A stretch of DNA of 64,000 nt from Andrena cerasifolii (Eukaryota; Arthropoda; Insecta; Hymenoptera; Andrenidae): assembly GCF_050908995.1 (NCBI RefSeq), contig NW_027484939.1, positions 48,614-112,613 of the forward strand, in the 5' to 3' direction. A program made the position numbers and the translations under genes. Positions 16,292 through 30,900 of the stretch are shown here, piece by piece (positions within the stretch are counted from its first letter, which is position 1; the number at the start of each line of letters is the position of its first letter). The notes under the pieces are model-generated. The model was not told the origin of the DNA, ran no database searches, and saw nothing but the letters and a program-made list of their open reading frames with translations.

Positions 16292-18080
16292 AAAGCAAAT
16301 ATTGAAAAACTGATATCGAAAAACCGATATTGAAAAACAAATATTGAAAAACCGATATTGAAAAACCGATATTGAAAAACTGATATTGAAACCGATATTA
16401 GAACCGATATTGAAAAACCGATATTGTAAAGCAAATATTGAAAAACTGATATCGAAAAACCGATATTGAAAAACTCATATCAAAAACTGATATTTCAAAA
16501 CCGATATTGAAACCGATATTAGAACCGATATTGAAACACAAATATTGAAAAACTGATATCGAAAAACTGATATTGCAAAACCGATATTGAAACCGATATT
16601 AGAACCGATATTCAAAAACCGATATTGGAGAACAAATATTGAAAAACTGATATTGAAAAACCGATATTGAAAAACCTATATAGAAAAACTAATATCGAAA
16701 AACTGATATTGAAAAACCGATATTGAAAAACCGATATTGAGAAACTGATGTTGCAAAACCGATATTGTTCTAAACCGATATTGAAAAACCGATATAGTAA
16801 AGCAAATATTGAAAAACTGATATCGAAAAACTGATATCGAAAAACTGATATTGAAAAACCGATATTGAAAAACCGATATTGAAAAACTGATATTGAAACC
16901 GATATTAGAACCGATATTGAAAAACCGATATTGAAAAACAAATATCGAATAACTGATATTGCAAAACCGATATTGAAACCGATATTAGAACCGATATTGA
17001 AAAACAAATATTGAAAAACCGATATTGAAAAACAAATATTGAAAAACTGATATAGAAAAACTGATGTTGCAAAACCGATATTGAAAAACTTATATCGAAA
17101 AACTGATATTGCAAAACCGATACTGAAAAACAAATATTGAAAAACTGATATCGAAAAACTGATGTTGCAAAACCGATATTGAAAAACTTATATCGAAAAA
17201 CTGATATTGCAAAACCGATATTGAAAAACAAATATTGAAAAACTGATATCGAAAAACTGATGTTGCAAAACCGATATTGAAACCGATATTAGAACCGATA
17301 TTCAAAAACCGATATTGGAGAACAAATATTGAAAAACCGATATTGAAAAACCGATATTGAAAAACCGATATTGAAAAACTGATATTGAAAAACCGATATT
17401 GAAAAACCGATATTGAAAAACTGATATTGAAACCGATATTAGAACCGATATTGAAAAACCGATATTGAAAAACAAATATCGAAAAACTGATATTGCAAAA
17501 CCGATATTGAAACCGATATTAGAACCGATATTGAAAAACAAATATTGAAAAACTGATATCGAAAAACTGATATTGAAAAACCGATATTGAAAAACCGATA
17601 TTGAAAAACCGATATTGAAAAACTGATATTGAAACCGATATTAGAAACGATATTGAAAAACAAATATTGAAAAACTGATATCGAAAAACTGATATTGCAA
17701 AACCGATATTGAAAAACCGATATTGAAAAACTGATATTGAAACCGATATTAGAACCGATATTGAAAAACCGATATTGAAAAACCGATATTGAAAAACTGA
17801 TATTGCAAAACCGATATTGAAACCGATATTAGAACCGATATTGAAAAACCGATATTGAAAAACTGATATCGAAAAACTGATATTGCAAAACCGATATTGA
17901 ATCCGATATTAGAACCGATATTGAAAAATCGATATTGTAAAGCAAATATTGAAAAACTGATATCGAAAAAACGATATTGAAAAACCGATATTGAAAAACA
18001 AATATTGAAAAACCGATATTGAAAAACCGATATTGAAAAACCGATATTGAAAAACTTATATCGAAAAACTGATATTGCAA
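15642..18080. repeat. Higher-order satellite block repeated at about 21923-24263
   Basis: Landmarks at 15642, 15830, 15966, 16168 and 16612 recur at offset 6281. Landmarks at 17302, 17439 and 17749 recur at offset 6183. The change of 98 bp equals seven 14-bp monomers, so the copies differ by a whole-monomer deletion within otherwise closely matching sequence. Confidence 0.8.
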
Positions 18081-21000
18081 AACCGATAATGAAAAACAAA
18101 TATTGAAAACTGATATCGAAAAACTGATGTTGCAAAACCGATATTGAAAAACTTATATCGAAAAACTGATATTGCAAAACCGATATTGAAAAACAAATAT
18201 TGAAAAACTGATATCGAAAAACTGATGTTGCAAAACCGATATTGAAACCGATATTAGAACCGATATTCAAAAACCGATATTGGAGAACAAATATTGAAAA
18301 ACCGATATTGAAAAACCGATATTGAAAAACCGATATTGAAAAACTGATATTGAAAAACCGATATTGTTCTAAACCGATATTGAAAAACCGATATTGTAAA
18401 GCAAATATTGAAAAACTGATATTGAAAAACTGATATTGAAAAACCGATATTGAAAAACCGATATTGAAACCGATATTAGAACCGATATTGAAAAACCGAT
18501 ATTGAAAAACAAATATTGAAAAACTGATATCGAAAAACTGATATTGAAAACCCGATATTGAATCCGGTATTAGAACCGATATTCAAAAACCGATATTGGA
18601 GAACAAATATTGGAAAACTGATATTGAAAAACCGATATTGAAAAACAAATATTGAAAAACCGATATTGAAAAACTTATATCGAAAAACTGATATCGAAAA
18701 ACTGATATTGAAAAACCGATATTGAAAATCCGATATTGAAAAACTGATATTGAAACCGATATTAGAACCGATATTGAAAAACCGATATTGAAAAACAAAT
18801 ATCGAATAACTGATATTGCAAAACCGATATTGAAACCGATATTAGAACCGATATTGAAAAACAAATATTGAAAAACTGATATCGAAAAACTGATATTGAA
18901 AAACCGATATTGAAAAACCGATATTGAAAAACTGATATTGAAACCGATATCAGAAACGATATTGAAAAACAAATATTGAAAAACTGATATCGAAAAACTG
19001 ATATTGCAAAACCGATATTGAAACCGATATTAGAACCGATATTGAAAAACCGATATTGTAAAGCAAATATTGAAAAACTGATATCGAAAAACTGATATTG
19101 AAAAACCGATATTGAAAAACCGATATTGAAAAGCTGATATTGAAACCGATATTAGAACAAATATTGAAAAACTGATATTGAGAAACCGATATTGAAAAAC
19201 TGATATTGAAACCGATATTCGAACCGATATTGAAAAACCGATATTGTAAAGCAAATATTGAAAAACTGATATCGAAAAACCGATATTGTAAAGCAAATAT
19301 TGAAAAACTGATATTGAAAAACCGATATTGAAAAACTGATATTGAAACCGATATTAGAACAAATATTGAAAAACTGATATTGAGAAACCGATATTGAAAA
19401 ACCGATATTGAAAAACCGATATTGGAGAACCGATATTGAAAAACTTATATCGAAAATCTGATATTGCAAAACCGATATTGAATCCGATATTAGAACCGAT
19501 ATTGAAAAACTGATATCGAAAAACTGATGTTGCAAAACCGATATTGAAACCGATATTAGAACCGATATTCAAAAACCGATATTGGAGAACAAATATTGAA
19601 AAACCGATATTGAAAAACCGATATTGAAAAACTGATATTGAAACCGATATTAGAACCGATATTGAAAAACCGATATTGTAAAGCAAATATTGAAAAACTG
19701 ATATCGAAAAACCGATATTGAAAAACAAATATTGAAAAACCGATATTGAAAAACCGATATTGAAAAACCGATATTGAAAAACCGATATTGAAAAACCGAT
19801 ATTGAAAAACTTATATCGAAAAACTGATATTGCAAAACCGATATTGAAAAACAAATATTGAAAAACTGATATCGAAAAACTGATATTGCAAAACCGATAT
19901 TGAAAAACAAATATTGTAAAACTGATATCGAAAAAATGATGTTGCAAAACCGATATTGAAACCGATATTAGAACCGATATTCAAAAACCGATATTGGAGA
20001 ACAAATATTGAAAAACCGATATTGAAAAACTGATATTGAAAAACTGATATTGAAACCGATATTAGAACCGATATTGAAAAACCGATATTGTAAAGCAAAT
20101 ATTGAAAAACTGATATCGAAAAACCGATATTGAAAAACTCATATCAAAAACTGATATTGCAAAACCGATATTGAAACCGATATTAGAACCGATATTGAAA
20201 CACAAATATTGAAAAACTGATATCGAAAAACTGATATTGCAAAACCGATATTGAAACCGATATTAGAACCGATATTCAAAAATCGATATTGGAGAACAAA
20301 TATTGAAAAACTGATATTGAAAAACCGATATTGAAAAACCTATATAGAAAAACTGATATCGAAAAACTGATATTGAAAAACCGATATTGAAAAACCGATA
20401 TTGAGAAACTGATGTTGCAAAACCGATATTGTTCTAAACCGATATTGAAAAACCGATATAGTAAAGCAAATATTGAAAAACTGATATCGAAAAACTGATA
20501 TCGAAAAACTGATATTGAAAAACGATATTGAAAAACCGATATTGAAAAACTGATATTGAAACCGATATTAGAACCGATATTGAAAAACCGATATTGAAAA
20601 ACAAATATCGAATAACTGATATTGCAAAACCGATATTGAAACCGATATTAGAACCGATATTGAAAAACAAATATTGAAAAACTGATATCGAAAAACTGAT
20701 ATTGAAAAACCGATATTGAAAAACCGATATTGAAAAACCGATATTGAAAAACTGATATTGAAACCGATATTAGAAACGATATTGAAAAACAAATATTGAA
20801 AAACCTGATATCGAAAAACTGATATTGCAAAACCGATATTGAAACCGATATTAGAACTGATATTGAAAAACCGATATTGTAAAGCAAATATTGAAAAACT
20901 GATATCGAAAAACTGATATTGAAAAACCGATATTGAAAAACCGATATTGAAAAACTGATATTGAAACCGATATTAGAACAAATATTGAAAAACTGATATT

Positions 21001-24000
21001 GAGAAACCGATATTGAAAAACAAATATTGAAAAACCGATATTGAAAAACCGATATTGAAAAACCAATATTGAAAAACTTATATCGAAAAACTGATATTGC
21101 AAAACCGATATTGAAAAACAAATATTGAAAAACTGATATCGAAAAACTGATATTGAAAAACCGATATTGAAAAACCGATATTGAAAAACTGATATTGAAA
21201 CCGATATTAGAACAAATATTGAAAAACTGATATTGAGAAACCGATATTGAAAAACTGATATTGAAACCGATATTAGAACCGATATTGAAAAACCGATATT
21301 GTAAAGCAAATATTGAAAAACTGATATCGAAAAACCGATATTGTAAAGCAAATATTGAAAAACTGATATTGAAAAACCGATATTGAAAAACTGATATTGA
21401 AACCGATATTGAAAAACCAATATTGAAAAACTTATATCGAAAAACTGATATTGCAAAACCGATATTGAAAAACAAATATTGAAAAACTGATATCGAAAAA
21501 CTGATATTGAAAAACCGATATTGAAAAACCGATATTGAAAAACTGATATTGAAACCGATATTAGAACAAATATTGAAAAACTGATATTGAGAAACCGATA
21601 TTGAAAAACTGATATTGAAACCGATATTAGAACCGATATTGAAAAACCGATATTGTAAAGCAAATATTGAAAAACTGATATCGAAAAACCGATATTGTAA
21701 AGCAAATATTGAAAAACTGATATTGAAAAACCGATATTGAAAAACTGATATTGAAACCGATATTAGAACAAATATTGAAAAACTGATATTGAGAAACCGA
21801 TATTGAAAAACCGATATTGAAAAACTGATATTGAAACCGATATTAGAACCGATATTGAAAAACCGATATTGAAAAACAAATATCGAATAACTGATATTGC
21901 AAAACCGGTATTGAAACCGATATTAGAACCGATATTGAAAAACCGATATTGTAAAGCAAATATTGAAAAACTGATATCGAAAAACTGATATTGAAAAACC
22001 GATATTGAAAAACCGATATTGAAAAACTGATATTGAAACAGATATTAGAACAAATATTGAAAAACTGATATTGAGAAACCGATATTGAAAAACTGATATT
22101 GAAACCGATATTAGAACCGATATTGAAAAACCGATATTGTAAAGCAAATATTGAAAAACTGATATCGAAAAACCGATATTGTAAAGCAAATATTGAAAAA
22201 CTGATATTGAAAAACCGATATTGAAAAACTGATATTGAAACCGATATTAGAACAAATATTGAAAAACTGATATTGAGAAACCGATATTGAAAAACCGATA
22301 TTGAAAAACCGATATTGGAGAACCGATATTGAAAAACTTATATCGAAAATCTGATATTGCAAAACCGATATTGAATCCGATATTAGAACCGATATTGAAA
22401 AACTGATATCGAAAAACTGATGTTGCAAAACCGATATTGAAACCGATATTAGAACCGATATTCAAAAACCGATATTGGAGAACAAATATTGAAAAACCGA
22501 TATTGAAAAACCGATATTGAAAAACTGATATTGAAACCGATATTAGAACCGATATTGAAAAACCGATATTGTAAAGCAAATATTGAAAAACTGATATCGA
22601 AAAACCGATATTGAAAAACAAATATTGAAAAACCGATATTGAAAAACCGATATTGAAAAACTGATATTGAAACCGATATTAGAACCGATATTGAAAAACC
22701 GATATTGTAAAGCAAATATTGAAAAACTGATATCGAAAAACCGATATTGAAAAACTCATATCAAAAACTGATATTTCAAAACCGATATTGAAACCGATAT
22801 TAGAACCGATATTGAAACACAAATATTGAAAAACTGATATCGAAAAACTGATATTGCAAAACCGATGTTGAAACCGATATTAGAACCGATATTCAAAAAC
22901 CGATATTGGAGAACAAATATCGAAAAACTGATATTGAAAAACCGATATTGAAAAACCTATATAGAAAAACTAATATCGAAAAACTGATATTGAAAAACCG
23001 ATATTGAAAAACCGATATTGAGAAACTGATGTTGCAAAACCGATATTGTTCTAAACCGATATTGAAAAACCGATATAGTAAAGCAAATATTGAAAAACTG
23101 ATATCGAAAAACTGATATCGAAAAACTGATATTGAAAAACCGATATTGAAAAACCGATATTGAAAAACTGATATTGAAACCGATATTAGAACCGATATTG
23201 AAAAACCGATATTGAAAAACAAATATCGAATAACTGATATTGCAAAACCGATATTGAAACCGATATTAGAACCGATATTGAAAAACAAATATTGAAAAAC
23301 CGATATTGAAAAACAAATATTGAAAAACTGATATAGAAAAACTGATGTTGCAAAACCGATATTGAAAAACTTATATCGAAAAACTGATATTGCAAAACCG
23401 ATACTGAAAAACAAATATTGAAAAACTGATATCGAAAAACTGATGTTGCAAAACCGATATTGAAACCGATATTAGAACCGATATTCAAAAACCGATATTG
23501 GAGAACAAATATTGAAAAACCGATATTGAAAAACCGATATTGAAAAACCGATATTGAAAAACTGATATTGAAAAACCGATATTGAAAAACCGATATTGAA
23601 AAACTGATATTGAAACCGATATTAGAACCGATATTGAAAAACCGATATTGAAAAACAAATATCGAAAAACTGATATTGCAAAACCGATATTGAAACCGAT
23701 ATTAGAACCGATATTGAAAAACAAATATTGAAAAACTGATATCGAAAAACTGATATTGAAAAACCGATATTGAAAAACCGATATTGAAAAACCGATATTG
23801 AAAAACTGATATTGAAACCGATATTAGAAACGATATTGAAAAACAAATATTGAAAAACTGATATCGAAAAACTGATATTGCAAAACCGATATTGAAAAAC
23901 CGATATTGAAAAACTGATATTGAAACCGATATTAGAACCGATATTGAAAAACCGATATTGAAAAACCGATATTGAAAAACTGATATTGCAAAACCGATAT

Positions 24001-26712
24001 TGAAACCGATATTAGAACCGATATTGAAAAACCGATATTGAAAAACTGATATCGAAAAACTGATATTGCAAAACCGATATTGAATCCGATATTAGAACCG
24101 ATATTGAAAAATCGATATTGTAAAGCAAATATTGAAAAACTGATATCGAAAAAACGATATTGAAAAACCGATATTGAAAAACAAATATTGAAAAACCGAT
24201 ATTGAAAAACCAATATTGAAAAACCGATATTGAAAAACTTATATCGAAAAACTGATATTGCAAAACCGATAATGAAAAACAAATATTGAAAACTGATATC
24301 GAAAAACTGATGTTGCAAAACTGATATTGAAAAACTTATATCGAAAAACTGATATTGCAAAACCGATATTGAAAAACAAATATTGAAAAACTGATATCGA
24401 AAAACTGATATTGCAAAACCGATATTGAAACCGATATTAGAACCGATATTCAAAAACCGATATTGGAGAACAAATATTGAAAAACTGATATTGAAAAACC
24501 GATATTGAAAAACCTATATAGAAAAACTGATATTGCAAAACAGATATTGAATCCGATATTAGAACCGATATTGAAAAACCGTTATTGAAAAACAAATATT
24601 GAAAAACTGATATCGAAAAACTGATATTGAAAAACCGATATTGAATCCGGTATTAGAACCGATATTCAAAAACCGATATTTGAAAAACTGATATCGAAAA
24701 ACTGATATTGAAAAACCGATATTGAAAAACCGATATTGAAAAACTGATATTGAAAAACCGATATTGAAAAACTGATATTGAAACCGATATTAGAACCGAT
24801 ATTGAAAAACCGATATTGAAAAACTGATATCGAAAAACTGATATTGCAAAACCGATATTGAATCCGATATTACAACCGATATTGAAAATTCGATATTGTA
24901 AAGCAATTATTGAAAAACAGATATCGAAAAACTGATATTGAAAAACCGATATTGAAAAACCGATATTGAAACCGATATTAGAACCGATATTCAAAAACCG
25001 ATATTGGAGAACAAATATTGAAAAACCGATATTGAAAAACCGATATTGAAAAACCGATATTGAAAAACTGATATTGAAACCGATATTAGAACCGATATTG
25101 AAAAACCGATACTGTGAAGCAAATATTGAAAAACTGATATCGAAAAAACGATATTGAAAAACCGATATTGAAAAACAAATATTGAAAAACCGATATTGAA
25201 AAACCGATATTGAAAAACCGATATTGAAAAACTTATATCGAAAAACTGATATTGCAAAACCGATAATGAAAAACAAATATTGAAAACTGATATCGAAAAA
25301 CTGATGTTGCAAAACCGATATTGAAAAACTTATATCGAAAAACTGATATTGCAAAACCGATATTGAAAAACAAATATTGAAAAACTGATATCGAAAAACT
25401 GATATTGCAAAACCGATATTGAAACCGATATTAGAACCGATATTCAAAAACCGATATTGGAGAACAAATATTGAAAAACTGATATTGAAAAACCTATATA
25501 GAAAAACTGATATTGCAAAACTGATATTGAAACCGATATTAGAACCGATATTGAAAAACCGATATTGTGAAGCAAATATTGAAAAACTGATATCGAAAAA
25601 ACGATATTGAAAAACCGATATTGAAAAACAAATATTGAAAAACCGATATTGAAAAACCGATATTGAAAAACCGATATTGAAAAACTTATATCGAAAAACT
25701 GATATTGCAAAACCGATAATGAAAAACAAATATTGAAAACTGATATCGAAAAACTGATGTTGCAAAACCGATATTGAAAAACTTATATCGAAAAACTGAT
25801 ATTGCAAAACCGATATTGAAAAACAAATATTGAAAAACTGATATCGAAAAACTGATATTGCAAAACCGATATTGAAACCGATATTAGAACCGATATTCAA
25901 AAACCGATATTGGAGAACAAATATTGAAAAACTGATATTGAAAAACCTATATAGAAAAACTGATATTGCAAAACAGATATTGAATCCGATATTAGAACCG
26001 ATATTGAAAAACCGTTATTGAAAAACAAATATTGAAAAACTGATATCGAAAAACTGATATTGAAAAACCGATATTGAAAAACCGATATTGAGAAACTGAT
26101 GTTGCAAAACCGATATTGTTCTTAACCGATATTGTAAAGCAAATATTGAAAAACTGATATCGAAAAACTGATATTGAAAAACCGATATTGAAAAACCGAT
26201 ATTGAAACCGATATTAGAACCGATATTGAAAAACCGATATTGAAAAACAAATATTGAAAAACCGATATCGAAAAACTGATATTGAAAAACCGATATTGAA
26301 TCCGGTATTAGAACCGATATTCAAAAACCGATATTTGAAAAACTGATATCGAAAAACTGATATTGAAAAACCGATATTGAAAAACCGATATTGAAAAACT
26401 GATATTGAAAAACCGATATTGAAAAACTGATATTGAAACCGATATTAGAACCGATATTGAAAAACCGATATTGAAAAACCGATATTGAAAAACTGATATT
26501 GCAAAACCGATATTGAAACCGATATTAGAACCGATATTGAAAAACCGATATTGAAAAACTGATATCGAAAAACTGATATTGCAAAACCGATATTGAATCC
26601 GATATTAGAACCGATATTGAAAAATCGATATTGTAAAGCAATTATTGAAAAACTGATATCGAAAAACTGATATTGAAAAACCGATATTGAAAAACTGATA
26701 TTGAAACCGATA

Positions 26713-27930
26713 TTAGAACCGATATTGAAAAACCGATATTGAAAAACTGATATTGAAACCGATATTAGAACCGATATTGAAAAACCGATATTGAAAAACT
26801 GATATTGAAACCGATATTAGAACCGATATTGAAAAACCGATATTGAAAAACAAATATCGAAAAACTGATATTGCAAAACCGATATTGAAACCGATATTAG
26901 AACCGATATTGAAAAACAAATATTGAAAAACTGATATCGAAAAACTGATATTGAAAAACCGATATTGAAAAACCGATATTGAAAAACCGATATTGAAAAA
27001 CTGATATTGAAACCGATATTAGAAACGATATTGAAAAACAAATATTGAAAAACTGATATCGAAAAACTGATATTGCAAAACCGATATTGAAACCGATATT
27101 AGAACCGATATTGTCAAACCGATATTGTAAAGCAAATATTGAAAAACTGATATCGAAAAACTGATATTGAAAAACCGATATTGAAAAACCGATATTGGAA
27201 AACTGATATTGAAACCGATATTAGAACAAATATTGAAAAACCGATATTGTAAAGCAAATATTGAAAAACTGATATCGAAAAACTGATATTGAAAAACCGA
27301 TATTGAAAAACCGATATTGAAAAACTGATATTGAAACCGATATTAGAACAAATATTGAAAAACTGATATTGAAAAACCGATATTGAAAAACAAATATTGA
27401 AAAACCGATATTGAAAAACCGATATTGAAAAACCGATATTGAAAAACTGATATTGAAACCGATATTAGAAACGATATTGAAAAACAAATATTGAAAAACT
27501 GATATCGAAAAACTGATATTGCAAAACCGATATTGAAACCGATATTAGAACCGATATTGAAAAACCGATATTGTAAAGCAAATATTGAAAAACTGATATC
27601 GACAAACTGATATTGAAAAACCGATATTGCAAAACCGATATTGAAAAACAAATATTGAAAAACTGATATCGAAAAACTGATGTTGCAAAACCGATATTGA
27701 AACCGATATTAGAACCGATATTCAAAAACCGATATTGGAGAACAAATATTGAAAAACCGATATTGAAAAACCGATATTGAAAAACCGATATTGAAAAACT
27801 GATATTGAAACCGATATTAGAACCGATATTGAAAAACCGATATTGTAAAGCAAATATTGAAAAACTGATATCGAAAAAACGATATTGAAAAACCGATATT
27901 GAAAAACAAATATTGAAAAACCGATATTGA
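26713..27930. repeat. Higher-order satellite block repeated at about 33126-34343
   Basis: Landmarks at 26713, 26817, 27221, 27343, 27465 and 27722 recur at a constant offset of 6413. The early part also recurs near 43851-44625 (offset 10725 from the second copy). Beyond about 27930 the offset shifts by 108 bp, equal to six 14-bp plus two 12-bp monomers. Confidence 0.8.
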
Positions 27931-30900
27931 AAAACTGATATCGAAAAACTGATGTTGCAAAACCGATATTGAAACCGATATTAGAACCGATATTCAAAAA
28001 CCGATATTGGAGAACAAATATTGAAAAACCGATATTGAAAAACCGATATTGAAAAACCGATATTGAAAAACTTATATCGAAAAACTGATATAGCAAAACC
28101 GATAATGAAAAACAAATATTGAAAACTGATATCGAAAAACTGATGTTGCAAAACCGATATTGAAAAACTTATATCGAAAAACTGATATTGCAAAACCGAT
28201 ATTGAAAAACAAATATTGAAAAACTGATATCGAAAAACTGATATTGCAAAACCGATATTGAAACCGATATTAGAACCGATATTCAAAAACCGATATTGGA
28301 GAACAAATATTGAAAAACTGATATTGAAAAACCGATATTGAAAAACCTATATAGAAAAACTGATATTGCAAAACAGATATTGAATCCGATATTAGAACCG
28401 ATATTGAAAAACCGTTATTGAAAAACAAATATTGAATAACTGATATCGAAAAACTGATATTGAAAAACCGATATTGAAAAACCGATATTGAGAAACTGAT
28501 GTTGCAAAACCGATATTGTTCTAAACCGATATTGAAAAACCGATATTGTAAAGCAAATATTGAAAAACTGATATCGAAAAACTGATATTGAAAAACCGAT
28601 ATTGAAAAACCGATATTGAAACCGATATTAGAACCGATATTGAAAAACCGATATTGAAATACAAATATTGAAAAACCGATATCGAAAAACTGATATTGAA
28701 AAACCGATATTGAATCCGGTATTAGAACCGATATTCAAAAACCGATATTTGAAAAACCGATATTGAAAAACCGATATTGAAATACAAATATTGAAAAACT
28801 GATATCGAAAAACTGATATTGAAAAACCGATATTGAAAAACTGATATTGAAACCGATATTCAAAAACCGATATTGGAGAACAAATATTGAAAAACCGATA
28901 TTGAAAAACCGATATTGAAAAACCGATATTGAAAAACTGATATTGAAAAACCGATATTGAAAAACCGATATTGAAAAACTGATATTGAAAAACTGATATT
29001 GCAAAACCGATATTGAAACCGATATTAGAACCGATATTGAAAAACCGATATTGAAAAACTGATATCGAAAAACTGATATTGCAAAACCGATATTGAATCC
29101 GATATTAGAACCGATATTGAAAAATCGATATTGTAAAGCAAATATTGAAAAACTGATATCGAAAAAACGATATTGAAAAACCGATATTGAAAAACAAATA
29201 TTGAAAAACCGATATTGAAAAACCGATATTGAAAAACCGATATTGAAAAACTTATATCGAAAAACTGATATTGCAAAACCGATAATGGAAAACAAATATT
29301 GAAAACTGATATCGAAAAACTGATGTTGCAAAACCGATATTGATAAACTTATATCGAAAAACTGATATTGCAAAACCGATATTGAAAAACAAATATTGAA
29401 AAAACTGATATCGAAAAACTGATGTTGCAAAACCGATATTGAAACCAATATTAGAACCGATATTCAAAAACCGATATTGGAGAACAAATATTGAAAAACC
29501 GATATTGAAAAACCGATATTGAAAAACCGATATTGAAAAACTGATATTGAAAAACCGATATTGAAAAACCGATATTGAAAAACTGATATTGAAACCGATA
29601 TTAGAACCGATATTGAAAAACCGATATTGAAAAACAAATATCGAAAAACTGATATTGCAAAACCGATATTGAAACCGATATTAGAACCGATATTGAAAAA
29701 CAAATATTGAAAAACTGATATCGAAAAACTGATATTGAAAAACCGATATTGAAAAACCGATATTGAAAAACCGATATTGAAAAACTGATATTGAAACCGA
29801 TATTAGAAACGATATTGAAAAACAAATATTGAAAAACTGATATCGAAAAACTGATATTGCAAAACCGATATTGAAAAACCGATATTGAAAAACTGATATT
29901 GAAACCGATATTAGAACCGATATTGAAAAACCGATATTGAAAAACCGATATTGAAAAACTGATATTGCAAAACCGATATTGAAACCGATATTAGAACCGA
30001 CATTGAAAAACCGATATTGAAAAACTGATATCGAAAAACTGATATTGCAAAACCGATATTGAATCCGATATTAGAACCGATATTGAAAAATCGATATTGT
30101 AAAGCAAATATTGAAAAACTGATATCGAAAAAACGATATTGAAAAACCGATATTGAAAAACAAATATTGAAAAACCGATATTGAAAAACCGATATTGAAA
30201 AACTTATATCGAAAAACTGATATTGCAAAACCGATAATGAAAAACCAATATTGAAAACTGATATCGAAAAACTGATGTTGCAAAACCGATATTGAAAAAC
30301 TTATATCGAAAAACTGATATTGCAAAACCGATATTGAAAAACAAATATTGAAAAACTGATATCGAAAAACTGATATTGCAAAACCGATATTGAAACCGAT
30401 ATTAGAACCGATATTCAAAAACCGATATTGGAGAACAAATATTGAAAAACTGATATTGAAAAACCGATATTGAAAAACCTATATAGAAAAACTGATATTG
30501 CAAAACAGATATTGAATCCGATATTAGAACCGATATTGAAAAACCGTTATTGAAAAACAAATATTGAAAAACTGATATCGAAAAACTGATATTGAAAAAC
30601 CGATATTGAATCCGGTATTAGAACCGATATTCAAAAACCGATATTTGAAAAACTGATATCGAAAACTGATATTGAAAAACCGATATTGAAAAACCGATAT
30701 TGAAAAACTGATATTGAAAAACCGATATTGAAAAACTGATATTGAAACCGATATTAGAACCGATATTGAAAAACCGATATTGAAAAACCGATATTGAAAA
30801 ACTGATATTGCAAAACCGATATTGAAACCGATATTAGAACCGATATTGAAAAACCGATATTGAAAAACTGATATCGAAAAACTGATATTGCAAAACCGAT

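Noticed and set aside
25419..25610. Short plus-strand ORFs of about 60 codons in the satellite (also at 48374, 50703, 54346, 55932, 57747, 59416, 62041)
   Set aside because: They recur wherever the same variant monomers line up and have no non-repeat content; they are satellite artefacts.
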